NCBI GenBank assembly: GCA_030247885.1
Contig: JAPDRO010000003.1
Coordinates: forward strand, 1,364,001-1,428,000
From: Taxawa tesnikishii (nom. ined.)
Lineage: Eukaryota > Ascomycota > Dothideomycetes > Dothideales
Reading direction: 5' to 3'
DNA: 64,000 nt
Part shown: piece by piece, positions 11,992-21,785 of the stretch
Layout: the number at the start of each line of letters is the position of its first letter
How positions within the stretch are numbered: position 1 is the stretch's first letter
Notes under the pieces: model-generated
What the model was told of the DNA's origin: nothing
What the model saw: the letters and a program-made list of their open reading frames with translations, nothing else
Databases searched by the model: none
Made by a program: the position numbers and the translations under genes

Positions 11992-12760
11992 CTAGTTCGT
12001 AGGCGAGAAGGAGGCCATGTCGAGAATCGGGACCTCCTTCTGTGCTCTCACGAGTCGCTGGGCAACGGTCGTCATGAGGGTGCAGTTGTGCATCGTCCAA
12101 TCACCGTCAAAGACACGGCCGGCCCCGCGTCTGAAGAGCTCGTTGAATGCAGAGTGTAGAATGCAGAGTGTGGCCTCGAAAGCCAGACCCCGTTGTTGAC
12201 TTTGCCACGGAACTCGCGTTCCACGATGTTGGAGAATCCGGCTTCCCGCAGGGACAAGGTTGTCCCGCAAAGGATGCACGTTCCAGTCCATGTACATGCG
12301 CCGAGCTCATACATCGCGTCCATGCGCACAAAATCGGATTCGTGCTCGATGCGGGTGATGGTTGTTCTATTGCCGGCTTTGGTCGGAGCAACCACTCTGC
12401 GCACTTTAACCTTCGAGATCGACAGAACAAGTTTCGTCCAGATGTCATCGTCAAAAATTGCGGGCGACTGCGCACGTGCGATAGCTTCGTCTGAGGCATC
12501 GGTGTGGATATAGATGACTTCGGGTTGTAGAAGAGATGTGCGGCATAGATGGAGAGAAAGTGCTTGAACCTATATTTCAGATCGGCTTCAGGATCCAGCA
12601 TGAGGGTCGTGTAGTGGACGCGGTTGGGTATAACGTTACCGTTTCCTCTCAGAGCACTCATGGCTCGTGAGGGTGCTTCCAGCGGCGCGTTCAGGGAGTT
12701 GGCCATCCATGTTGGAAAGAGCGTGCAGAAGACGACCGCAGCGACAGCCTTCACCACCAT
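11992..12760 (-). CDS. DXD-motif glycosyltransferase (GT32-type), frames interrupted
   Basis: Pieces in different frames follow the order of a fungal glycosyltransferase with the DXD sugar-binding region (Pfam Gly_transf_sug). They are: a short hydrophobic N-terminus; IPNRVHYTTLMLDPEADLKY; VIYIHTDASDEAIARA; RIEHESDFVRMDAMYELG; YMDWNVHPLRD (DXD-equivalent D-W-N); REFRGKVNNGVWLSRP; and RVFDGDWTMHN near the end. At least four frame changes are needed: near 12520, near 12300, near 12250 and between about 12130 and 12190. The first three are each fixed by one missing base in a G or C run. A real pseudogene is possible. The same kind of break in essential genes nearby makes sequence error at least as likely. 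Confidence 0.6.
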
Positions 12761-14339
12761 GGGATTGTACGTGATGTCGGGTTCAAAAGAAGGACAGGAA
12801 AGAGCGTAAAAGAAAGGAACGTGGGAGGATACGTGAGGAGTAGATTAAGGAATCCGAAAGAAGAATCGAGTACTCATCTGACGCGCCATGTATTGCCGGC
12901 AGAGAAGACGGATTCATCAACGGCCTGGCTAGCCGTATCAGCCGTCATGTGAGCATCCAAAGGCTTTCTCGATTATCTCTCCTCAAACCCGCGCGTTGTA
13001 CCAGTGATTCACCACTCGTTACGACGGTCTATGTCAAGGACGTGTGAAAACCTCACCTCCAACGTCCCTGCATAGAAGAAAGCATTGATAACTCGAAGCC
13101 CAAGGTCTGCAGAGGCACACGCAGAGGAGTACAGCAACCACAGACAGTCAGGATTTGCAGAAAGGGCGAAATCGACGAGGAACAGGTGGTGTGACGGCCA
13201 ACTATTTCTCGACGCGATCTCCGCAACGGGCTATGTTGGAAAGCCGAAGTACCCGTCTTAGACTTGGATGATCGGACAGGAGAGAGAAGAAGTACATCAA
13301 AAACAATATTGCAGTTGTGTTCAAAGATAAAAATTGGATGATATACGATGATGGAGAGGGAGATGTAAGAGTCGTCGGTAATTCTGTCTGTGCCCTTCCG
13401 ACTTTTGCTTCCGCGATACGGCAGCGCTGGCCAAATGCAGGGGGCAAACCCTCCTCTGACGAGACAAAGCGCTGTGCTCGAATTACCGAAAGCAGAAGAC
13501 AACCTCGTATAGCATGTTTATATCAATTGCTCGGTTAGAGAGATGAGCATCAAGCACGTGACGGTCACACATGTAACCGAAGGTTCGTAAACAGAGTTCA
13601 TGTCAGGGACTTGCAAGCAGTGGTTGTACAGCAGTAGCCCTGAGTGCTACTCTTTGGTTCGCGCGCGTTTGCTGGTATCTGCAAGCCAAAGGAGGGTAAA
13701 TCTTATCCCTCTTCGGGTCGGGCGCGGCCGAGGCGCATGGTACGGGAAGTCAGCCACGGTCTATACTGGTTTCAGCCCAAGGTCGCTGACTGTGCCTTCC
13801 AAACTTAGCCGGAACCCATGCCACACCGGCTGCACCGCACCGCATCGCATCGCATCGCATCGCATCGCATCGTATCGTATCGCATCAGCTGGCCTGACCT
13901 GATCTTCCTGCTCGTACTTTGGCCACATTGAACAAGGTGGCTCCCTCAGATGCAACACCTCGTAGGTTGAGTTGAAGCCGACATGGCATGACAACTTAGG
14001 TAGGTAAAAGCTCGTCCCACCGCCACACCTCAGCCGGCGTTATACCATCCATCTCCATCTGTACCTACTCTCTTCGCTTCTTTTGTTCACTCATTGCACT
14101 TCAAGACGGTTTGCTTTTGCTGCCGTCTGTCACTCACAGCCGTCCAGCCTCCTGTCTCATCAATCCATCTTTCCATATCAGCGTTTGCTCTGCCGCTCCT
14201 CGCTCCGCACCGTGTCACTCAAACGGTCTTCAATTCTTGTTGGCTGGCGGCAAGCGTTCGAATTCTGTCAGATCCCTACCCTGCATCAAAGAGCGCCCCG
14301 TGACATCTCGTTGGATCCCTACAACACTCACCAACTACA
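12761..14339. other. Intergenic with pentamer microsatellite
   Basis: No gene is supported. The region includes the 5' side of the DXD glycosyltransferase and the promoter of the SLC35-like transporter. The latter is C/T-rich between about 14050 and 14330. Confidence 0.45.
13841..13885. repeat. (CGCAT)9 microsatellite
   Basis: Nine pentamers in tandem: six CGCAT, two CGTAT variants and a final CGCAT. The region is non-coding. Confidence 0.95.
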
Positions 14340-15564
14340 ATGTCCGATCCTCGTTCTGGTATGCTGTCAAGATTTCTTGTTAGAAGCTTACTGCTGACCA
14401 CTTCCTAGAAGAGAAGCTTCTTCTCGATGCTGAAAGATCACCCATCGGCTCTCCCATCATGGAAAAGGAAGGGGTCCTTCCGCGATGGAGCGAGCCTGAG
14501 CCAACACCGCGGAAGACCTCCCGTCGAGACCAGATCATCAACTTCCAATGCATATTACTGAACACATCCTCGACGATAGCGATCGTGTTCCTCAACAAGA
14601 TGTGAGTATTGTCGCGCATCCCGTCGCCCTTGGCCGGCTTCTGAATTCCGATCCAGAGCCTTCAGCGACGAGCAGCTCAGATACTGTCAAATTTCGATTG
14701 CCGCATGGCATTTCCTTGTCACCGCCATCGTCATGTATCTGGCAACATGCAGTCCTTTCAGGGCCTTCCAACGCGTGCGCCTGCCCATCGCGCATATGCT
14801 TCCCATCTCTAGTTTCTTTTGTGCCTTCCTTATCCTCGGCAACTTTTCTTTGTCCTACAACAGCGTCGGCTTTTATCAACTGGCCAAGATCATGACGACC
14901 CCCACGGTTGTACTTCTCAACTTCCTAATTTTCGGCGTGACAGTCAGCCACCAAGTCGTCCTCAGCGTCATTGCCGTGTGCTTTGGCGTTGCTGTGGTCA
15001 CAACCACGGTTGTTGCCAGCAACCCCTCGGTACCGCCGTGGCAGTGGCTTCTTTTACCGTGACCGCCTTCTATCAGATCTGGATCGGCAAAAGATCAAAG
15101 ACCTTGAGGTCTCGCCCCAGCAGCTACTGCTGAACCAGGCACCTGTATCGGTCGTGTTGCTGCTGATCCTAATGCCATTCAGCGACACAATGCCAAACTT
15201 CAGTATGTTACAATGTCTTGTTACGATGAGAACAAGTCCTGATGAGGTATCATAGGCACCATACCGTCCAACGTCCTGTGGACCCTGGTCGGCTCCGGTG
15301 TACTGGCCAGCATGCTTAATCTCTCGCAGTTCCTCATCATTGGGCGCACATCAACATTGACAGTAAGCTAGCCGGCCTGCCGCGTTTCAAGTTCTTCTTT
15401 AATAACCCCTCACAGTTCAACATCATATCTCAGGTGAAAACCATTGTCATTGTTGCTCTTTCTTGGTACAGTGAGGGTCGCCCCTGACAATATTGGACGT
15501 CTGCGGTGTCGTTATTGCACTAAGCGGCGCGTATGCTTATGCGCATTTCGCGGCGAAGAAGTGA
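14340..15564 (+). CDS. SLC35E3/TPT-type nucleotide-sugar or triose-P transporter
   Basis: This is a multi-pass drug/metabolite-superfamily transporter of the triose-phosphate translocator group, SLC35E3-like, probably in the Golgi or ER; the substrate is unknown. My exons are 14340..14358, 14409..14601, 14657..15202, 15256..15362 and 15416..15564, all with GT-AG introns of 50-55 nt, giving 338 aa. Landmarks are TSSTIAIVFLNKIAFSD at TM1, FYQLAKIMTTPTVVLLNFL in the core, a second-half KDLEVSPQQLLLNQAPVSV, and a C-terminal SGAYAYAHFAAKK with a dilysine-like tail. Three −1 breaks occur: C-run 15023-15026, A-run 15089-15092 and C-run 15481-15484. Adding one base at each gives an exact reading frame. 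Confidence 0.85.
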
Positions 15565-16192
15565 ACGGAATTTTTAATTTCGCAGAGGCTTGACCTGTGC
15601 TCTTCGAAATCGTATTGACGATATCCTGTGTATGAATCACCTACACTGTTAGCCTCGTTCGAGCTACACACGCACTCGACCTCCGTTGCTGCCCGGCTTT
15701 CTTGCGACGTTAGTCCTTTACGGGTTACTAACTGCGTGTAATACGACAGCATTTGGTAGTCAGAGAACTGACGAGTGCACACGCAGAGATGCGGAGACCT
15801 GGTAGATTTCTTGCCCTTGCGTACATACCTGATCACGCTAGGCTTCACCGCCCTGGCTAGCTTGAATCCCATGAGACATGGGTAGACGATGCCCACTATC
15901 TCCGGAAACTCATCAACGTCCTGGCCTGCAATGCCACTCGCTCCAGCATCTCTTCGCATCTTGATGTTTGTAACGATGGAAGGGTGCATCGAATGTGTGA
16001 CGATCCAGGTATCTCGCACCGCGCGATCCCATAGATCAAGAGCACGAAGAGCTGTAGTTTGTTCCGGTACATAGGGAACCATCGATGGAGCTTGCAATTC
16101 ACACGTCTGTTTGCTCACGCTCGTTGAGTACAACAACAGGCCGCCATTTCATATCGCGCAGGCAAGCTGCGCTGCGAGTATCAGCCATCATG
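15537..16192 (-). CDS. Possible hypothetical protein
   Basis: An open minus-strand frame of about 199 codons (15537..16136) has a fairly protein-like middle part (PEQTTALRALDLWDRAVRDT and FPEIVGIVYPCLMGFKLAR). It lacks an ATG. An ATG-initiated frame ending in VVVLNEREQ lies just upstream at about 16192 in another frame. I recognise no family. It may be a gene with one frame slip or a chance frame, and it runs into the 3' end of the transporter gene. Confidence 0.22.
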
Positions 16193-17628
16193 TCGTCCTC
16201 AGTCGGAGCCTCACCTTATGACGAGACTATGTCTGCAGTCCTCTGCGACCGCCTTGATTACGAGCTCGACGACGGCCTCACCGATACGAGATCCTACCCG
16301 GAGAAGAATACGGATACTGTTACGGATATTTGACGTGTTCCGTATCTGGACCTCGGTCCTCACAGGGCATTGGGGATCCGATGAACACGATCCCTGACAC
16401 GGAAGGAGAAATCAAACATGGCCTCGGCTCAAAGTTGAAACTGTGCATAGACGGTCTGAGAGAGGTGTACCCTTTAGATTGTTGAGGCCTGTAGGAAACA
16501 AGGAGCAAGCCTTGGCTGCGTTTTCGCCGGGTCGAGTATAGCAACTCTGAGTATGACTTGATCAGGAACGCTTGGGGGGAAGAAAACGCAGGTTGTGGAG
16601 GAAATAGAAGTAGACGCGTGTGAGGCGGATAAAAACAACAAGATGAAAACGCCAAAGGCAAGGTTGACCAACATCGGGTAGGTGAGGCGGGAAGATCACA
16701 TTGCTGGAGCGGGGAGTCTCTTGCTTCGTAGAAGGGCTGCAAGTGTTCGCTTGCATGGAGACCTGCAGCCGATATCTGCGAATCCGGCTCAGAGATTCAT
16801 CCTAGATGCTAGAGAGGGAAAATCCACGACGAACCTCCTGACTGTTTCAGACTACCATAGACAGCAACTGTCTAGAGACTCCGTTCTCACAAGGCTTTGC
16901 AGAACCTACCAGCTTTGCACACGAACAACCATCGAACTCTGGATAGATTTAGCTCTCAAAGCGCGAGATATCCGGGATTCCACGGCAAACAAACACGCCC
17001 TAAGTGATTCTTGGATGTTACGCCCAGGCTTGCTGACGCAGAGCCTTCTGGTACTTCAGTCCCAGCCAAAGAATTGGAATGACAGGTAAGAGCTTTCGAC
17101 GCTGATATTGCGGACTGGTGAACGGTCGATGGCAAGGCACATGCAAGGACGAACATTGCCGTTCCCGCTCGAGTTTAGCCCTCGTGCTTTTCAAGGGTTG
17201 CATTTCCTGGAGCTACTGGGATAAGGTTACGGCTTGCTTGCTACCATATGTCGTGCGGATGAGACACCGCTAGTGCCCGACGGTAAGGACTATAGAAAGA
17301 TGATCGTCCAATACTCGGAGTGTCGAGAGATGTCGTTGCCACAATGCAGCGTGGATCTGCTCATCGTTGGTCGAACCTCCTTGTTGCAGAAATGACACAA
17401 GTATTTCACGTCACGTATCCAACTTGCTAAACTGCATGTGTGGGCTTCCTTGTCGAATTTAGGACGAATATGAAAAGATTGGAATTAATGAGATAAGTAC
17501 AGTTTTTAATGTAGTGCGGGTATAGGTAAAATAGCCTCTAGCGAACAAGACCTAGGCAAAGTAACAAACGCATCCCATTTCAGCACCTTAACACCATGCA
17601 GACATTATCCGTAGCGAGAGCAGAGATA
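16193..17628. other. Intergenic
   Basis: Scattered short frames only, without family resemblance or splice logic. The right part is the 3' flank of the Stealth-domain gene. Confidence 0.4.
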
Positions 17629-20159
17629 TCACCTCTCATAGGGGCTGGGTTCAGCCCACAATCCATTGAACAGCTTCTTCATCGTCTTCTGCAAAGCTTG
17701 AAGCTCATGAGTATCGTCCGAGGCGACGTCGTCGTTCAGACACAGCTGCCCGATCTGCCTGTCGCCATTCACGAATCTGTTGACGAGTGTGTTCTGGACT
17801 TGCTCCGCATCCGTCACCATGACAAATAGTGCGTCTGGTTCCACGATGGTGTATTGGTATCTCTTAAGCGCTTTGAGAACCGTCTCGCGTTCTTTAGGGT
17901 GGGTCTTCTTCTTAGGAAGGACAGGGCTAAGGCCGACTTCCTTCCTGTTGAGCAACAGCTTGATAAGGCAATCACCACACTTCGGGTCTTGTCGTGACAC
18001 TCTGTCGAAGATAGCCGCTGTCGAGAAGACCGGGTTCTTGTACCTCTGATCAGATGATGAACTTGAGAATCCGGGAGCCAGACACTGATTCACGTCGAAC
18101 TCGTAGCATTCGATATCCTTGATCATCGCAGGTCCGTCGAGCGATGTCCAAAGAGTGTCGACGTTGACCTTGGGTGCTTCGAGTCCAGCACTCTCTAGAG
18201 AGGACCCAACAGAATAGAACATTCTCTTACGAGCGCTAGTCTTGCCTTCTTGGTCCATTCCTTGTTCGATATCGGTCATCAAGACCTGACGCTCTTTCCA
18301 GCCCAGGTTTCCGTTTCCGTCCAGATCGCTCCGTATCATGACGTAGCTCCAGAGGAGAGCCTCGCGGTGACGCTCAATGGTGTAGTGGAAAGCCGCATAC
18401 CAAGAGTACAGCTGGAAACCGGTCTCTCCTCTGAACTTCTGACAAGCGCTCTTCAGCGCCGGACGAGGAAAGCTGTAGATTGCTTCGCGAGTAACGCTCC
18501 GAGAGAGGGAATGCCCAAAATGGACTTGTCCTTTACGCTTGCGGTTGCCGAAACGGCGGTTCATCATCCAAGAGGTGTAGATGAGATAAGGCTTTTCTCC
18601 GAAGCGGCGAGCGTCCGTCTCAGTAGGCGGGGACAAAGTGTTGTAGCCGTTCGCTTTGAAGCCCATCGTCGGTCCAAACAGTGGGGAGTAGATATCCGAA
18701 GCAGCGTGGGGTCTGCCTAGCAGCATATCGTCGGAGAGAGCGAAAAGCTTAAGGAATTAGCACTTATGCCGAAACTAGAAGAGAAGAGACATACCCTATC
18801 AACGTCCGAAGGCGTGTTGAAAATCTGATTCTCGATAGTCAGAGAGTTAAACGTCGGTAGACACTTTCTCTCATTCTTGCCAAAGAAATCTTCTTGAGAC
18901 AGAATGTCTACCACCTCGTTGGTAGAGGCATCGTCGTTCAGCCACGTCGGCCTTTGTTTGTCCATCCTGCCGAATCTCTCATCGTTGCTTCTATTAACAG
19001 CATTGACAAGAAGCTGGATTTTGTTCCTGAAGGATCCGGCATATTTCTCCACGCTACGGATGGAATAGCGAAGCTCGTCCCAATCACGATACCGGTTGAC
19101 ACCATGCGACGCTATCCAATCGCCGTCCGGGTCATTGAGTGTGGAGTTGGCCTCGAACGGCTCCATGGTTTCAATGAAAGCCTTCTCCGACCCGTTGACC
19201 CCTGATGCAGTCAGTGTCTAACACCTTGAACGCTAAATAGGGCATCACTCACAGTTGTAGACAAAATCAATCTTCGGCTCCTGCAGCTTTCCCCATCTCT
19301 CAGCGTTGAACCGGGCGTGCGTGAACCATTCATCTTCCCACCCCTCCAGTACCTCGTCCCGAACGGCGTCTTCGAATGGAATGTGAAGCAAATCAGGCAA
19401 CCCCTCAGCCTGCTCATCGAGGGCGAGATACTCGAGAAAATCTGGAAATTTGTATGGCGCCGAGGCTTCCGCCTCCGCCACGACGGGCGGAGGGATCGGA
19501 AGATTGAACGGGCTGGAAGTTGTTCCTGGAAGTATCGAAGACAAAGACCCCGGTACAGGTTTCTCAGAAGGAGTAGGAAGTTCAGCATCAGGCTCCGGGG
19601 AATGGCTAATGTACTCTTGCGATTCCGGAAGGATTGGTTGCGCCGTGGAGGTGTCTACAGTCGCCGATGGAGTCGCCGAAGCTGAAATGGAGAAGTCTAC
19701 GGCTAAAGGTACCGTTCCGCCGGTGTTTGTTTGTGTGGATGTTGAGCTGAGGACCGGAGACACTGGCAATGATACCTCGGGCATATCTGCTTCAGCATCA
19801 TGGAGTTGTTGAATGATTTCGTTCCCGGAGGGTTTCACTGTATCCTGTACAGTCTCCTGCTCGAACGCAGGATTTTGTATGCTCGGATCTGGTGCATGTT
19901 GCTCTGCTTGCGATGGGCCCGAGTGTGGTCGACCGTCCCGATATGAATCCGTCGTGATGGGTGTGAGTTTGTCGCTTTGCGCATGGCTTGACCACGGACC
20001 ACTGTGCCCTTGCCAAAAGGCTAACAAACAAAGCGCAGAGACAACGCAGAGAACCTTTCGTCTGTTGAACATATGCTTCCTCAGCGGGCCAGGACTCGAT
20101 CTCCTCTGCCACTTCTCACCCGATGGATGGCGATACATGTTGAGTGTGTTCGATAACAC
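17629..20159 (-). CDS. Stealth-domain sugar-phosphate transferase (Xpt1/GNPTAB-like)
   Basis: This is a type II membrane protein of the Stealth family. The family transfers a sugar-1-phosphate to a glycan; examples are human GlcNAc-1-phosphotransferase and Cryptococcus xylosylphosphotransferase Xpt1. Exons are 19253..20159, 18795..19201 and 17629..18747, with a GTGAGT intron and a 47-nt intron, 810 aa in all and no frame break. The N-terminal anchor is about residues 35-51, followed by a Ser/Thr/Pro-rich stem. CR1 is IDFVYNWVNGSE, whose Trp and Val are created by the first splice. CR2 runs from RDWDELRYSIRSVEKYA through PTFNSLTIEN to SDDMLLGRPH, created by the second splice. CR3/CR4 follow. 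RSDLDGNGNLGWKE in the C-terminal part is an EF-hand loop, as in GNPTAB. The donor sugar cannot be told from sequence. Confidence 0.9.
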
Positions 20160-21785
20160 CCGCTTTACGGCTTTCGCAGCACGCGAATGTTACGAGTCAA
20201 GCACAATCGATGATGAGGGACAATGATGCAAGTGAGTAACAGAAACGGATAGTATCGATAATGGCGAACGATGGTTGGTATAAACGAGCGTGATGGGGAA
20301 GCAGATTGAAGGAATGATCGACAACACCCTCAATAGTTTGTATCAAGAGACGTTGCGCGAGGGGCTCCATAATGAAATAAATGACAACATGACAGCTGAA
20401 GGGTAAACTAGCACAGCTCAGGGGCGAGGTATGAACAGACCGGGTATCAACCGCCATAGTCGTCTACCGGCGATCTCGAGCAGAGCCGCTGAGTGATAGC
20501 GGGGTGCTCAGGAGCTGACGGACAATGAAGGGACTCCGCCGGCTCCACTGGGTTTGGTATCGCGTGCCCGTCGCGAGAAAGACTCGACAGGTTCCAGATT
20601 TGCAGACAGCGGTCGGGGCGTGGCGTGGCGCGGCGGCCCGCTACATGAGGGGTGGCCACAACATGCAGGAGAAGGGAAAGGGGAAAGGGAACGGCAAAGG
20701 GAAAGGGAGGCTAGGACGTTGACGCAATAAGCGCTGGGCGAGGCGTTCCATACCGATTGCGGCCTAGCGTGCCGAGCACTAGCAGACGTTTATCCTGACT
20801 ACACAGTAGCTCAGTTACCTCGAACTCACGTCCTGCGCTCTTCCACAGCATCTAGATGTTGGGAAACGTCTGCGTCTGCTCGCTTACTGCTTCACATTCG
20901 AACACCGCCCCATAATGGTATTGATCTGCAATCCACATCGCACAACAAGTCTATGTGGGGCGTCTGCTGCTCACTATCCAGGAAGCACTACCGCCACGAG
21001 TCGGTGGACACTATGCTGTTGACCACGCGCAGGTGATCGGCGTGCAACAGCACCGGAGGGATGCTCATGGTCGTGATTGCTCTCTGCACTCGTGAGCTCT
21101 CATGACCGTTCAAACGACGGTCGTTCGCAGCGTTCACGACGTGGGAGGAGGATGTCCGAACGTTGTGTGCGCACAATTTCCTTTCAGCTGTCAACCCTAC
21201 ATCCAGCAGAGACGTTGTAGCTGCGTGGTTGGCTGATAAGACCGGAAGAGCAGAGTGACTCGCCACCGCGTTTATCCAGGAGCCAACGGCGTGACAGCCT
21301 CTGCCTATACTCGACAGCGTTTCTTTAACAATGTCCGGATTGGGTAGTTTGTCGTGTGCTGATCGTGTTATTTGTGGCCGTTGTTGCCTGTATACGAACG
21401 GTCAGCGTCCACTAGGGGCAGGCTTCAGCCAGTATTGGTTTCAGCCTTTCCTGCCAGCCTGCCAGCCTGCCAGCATTGCATCAATGCTTTGTATGCCTCA
21501 ATCTCCTCCCTATAATTACCTGGTCCGAACGCGAGGGGTAGTGCATTCACCCTGCAGCTCATCGCTTGGCTCCCACACTCAGGAGGCTACTGCACGACAT
21601 CCGCACCAAGTCGCCCGCCTATATCAAGACGCCCATCCGCCCGCAGACCTCCATCTCATCCACCCAACGATCACCGCCTCTTCAGCACAGTTTTCCGTGT
21701 TTCTTTCAACACTTTCATTCATTGCTCAACATCCATCCTTTCGGGGACAGTCACTCTTTTGAACTATCCATCTATAATAATAATA
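20160..21785. promoter_or_regulatory. Divergent upstream region of Stealth and mucin genes
   Basis: About 1.6 kb separates two divergently transcribed secretory-pathway genes. Low-complexity AAAGGG units lie near 20670-20710 and CCTGCCAG repeats near 21450-21473. The mucin start is preceded by a C/T-rich leader and an AT-rich TAATAATAATAATG start context. No gene is supported inside. Confidence 0.45.
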
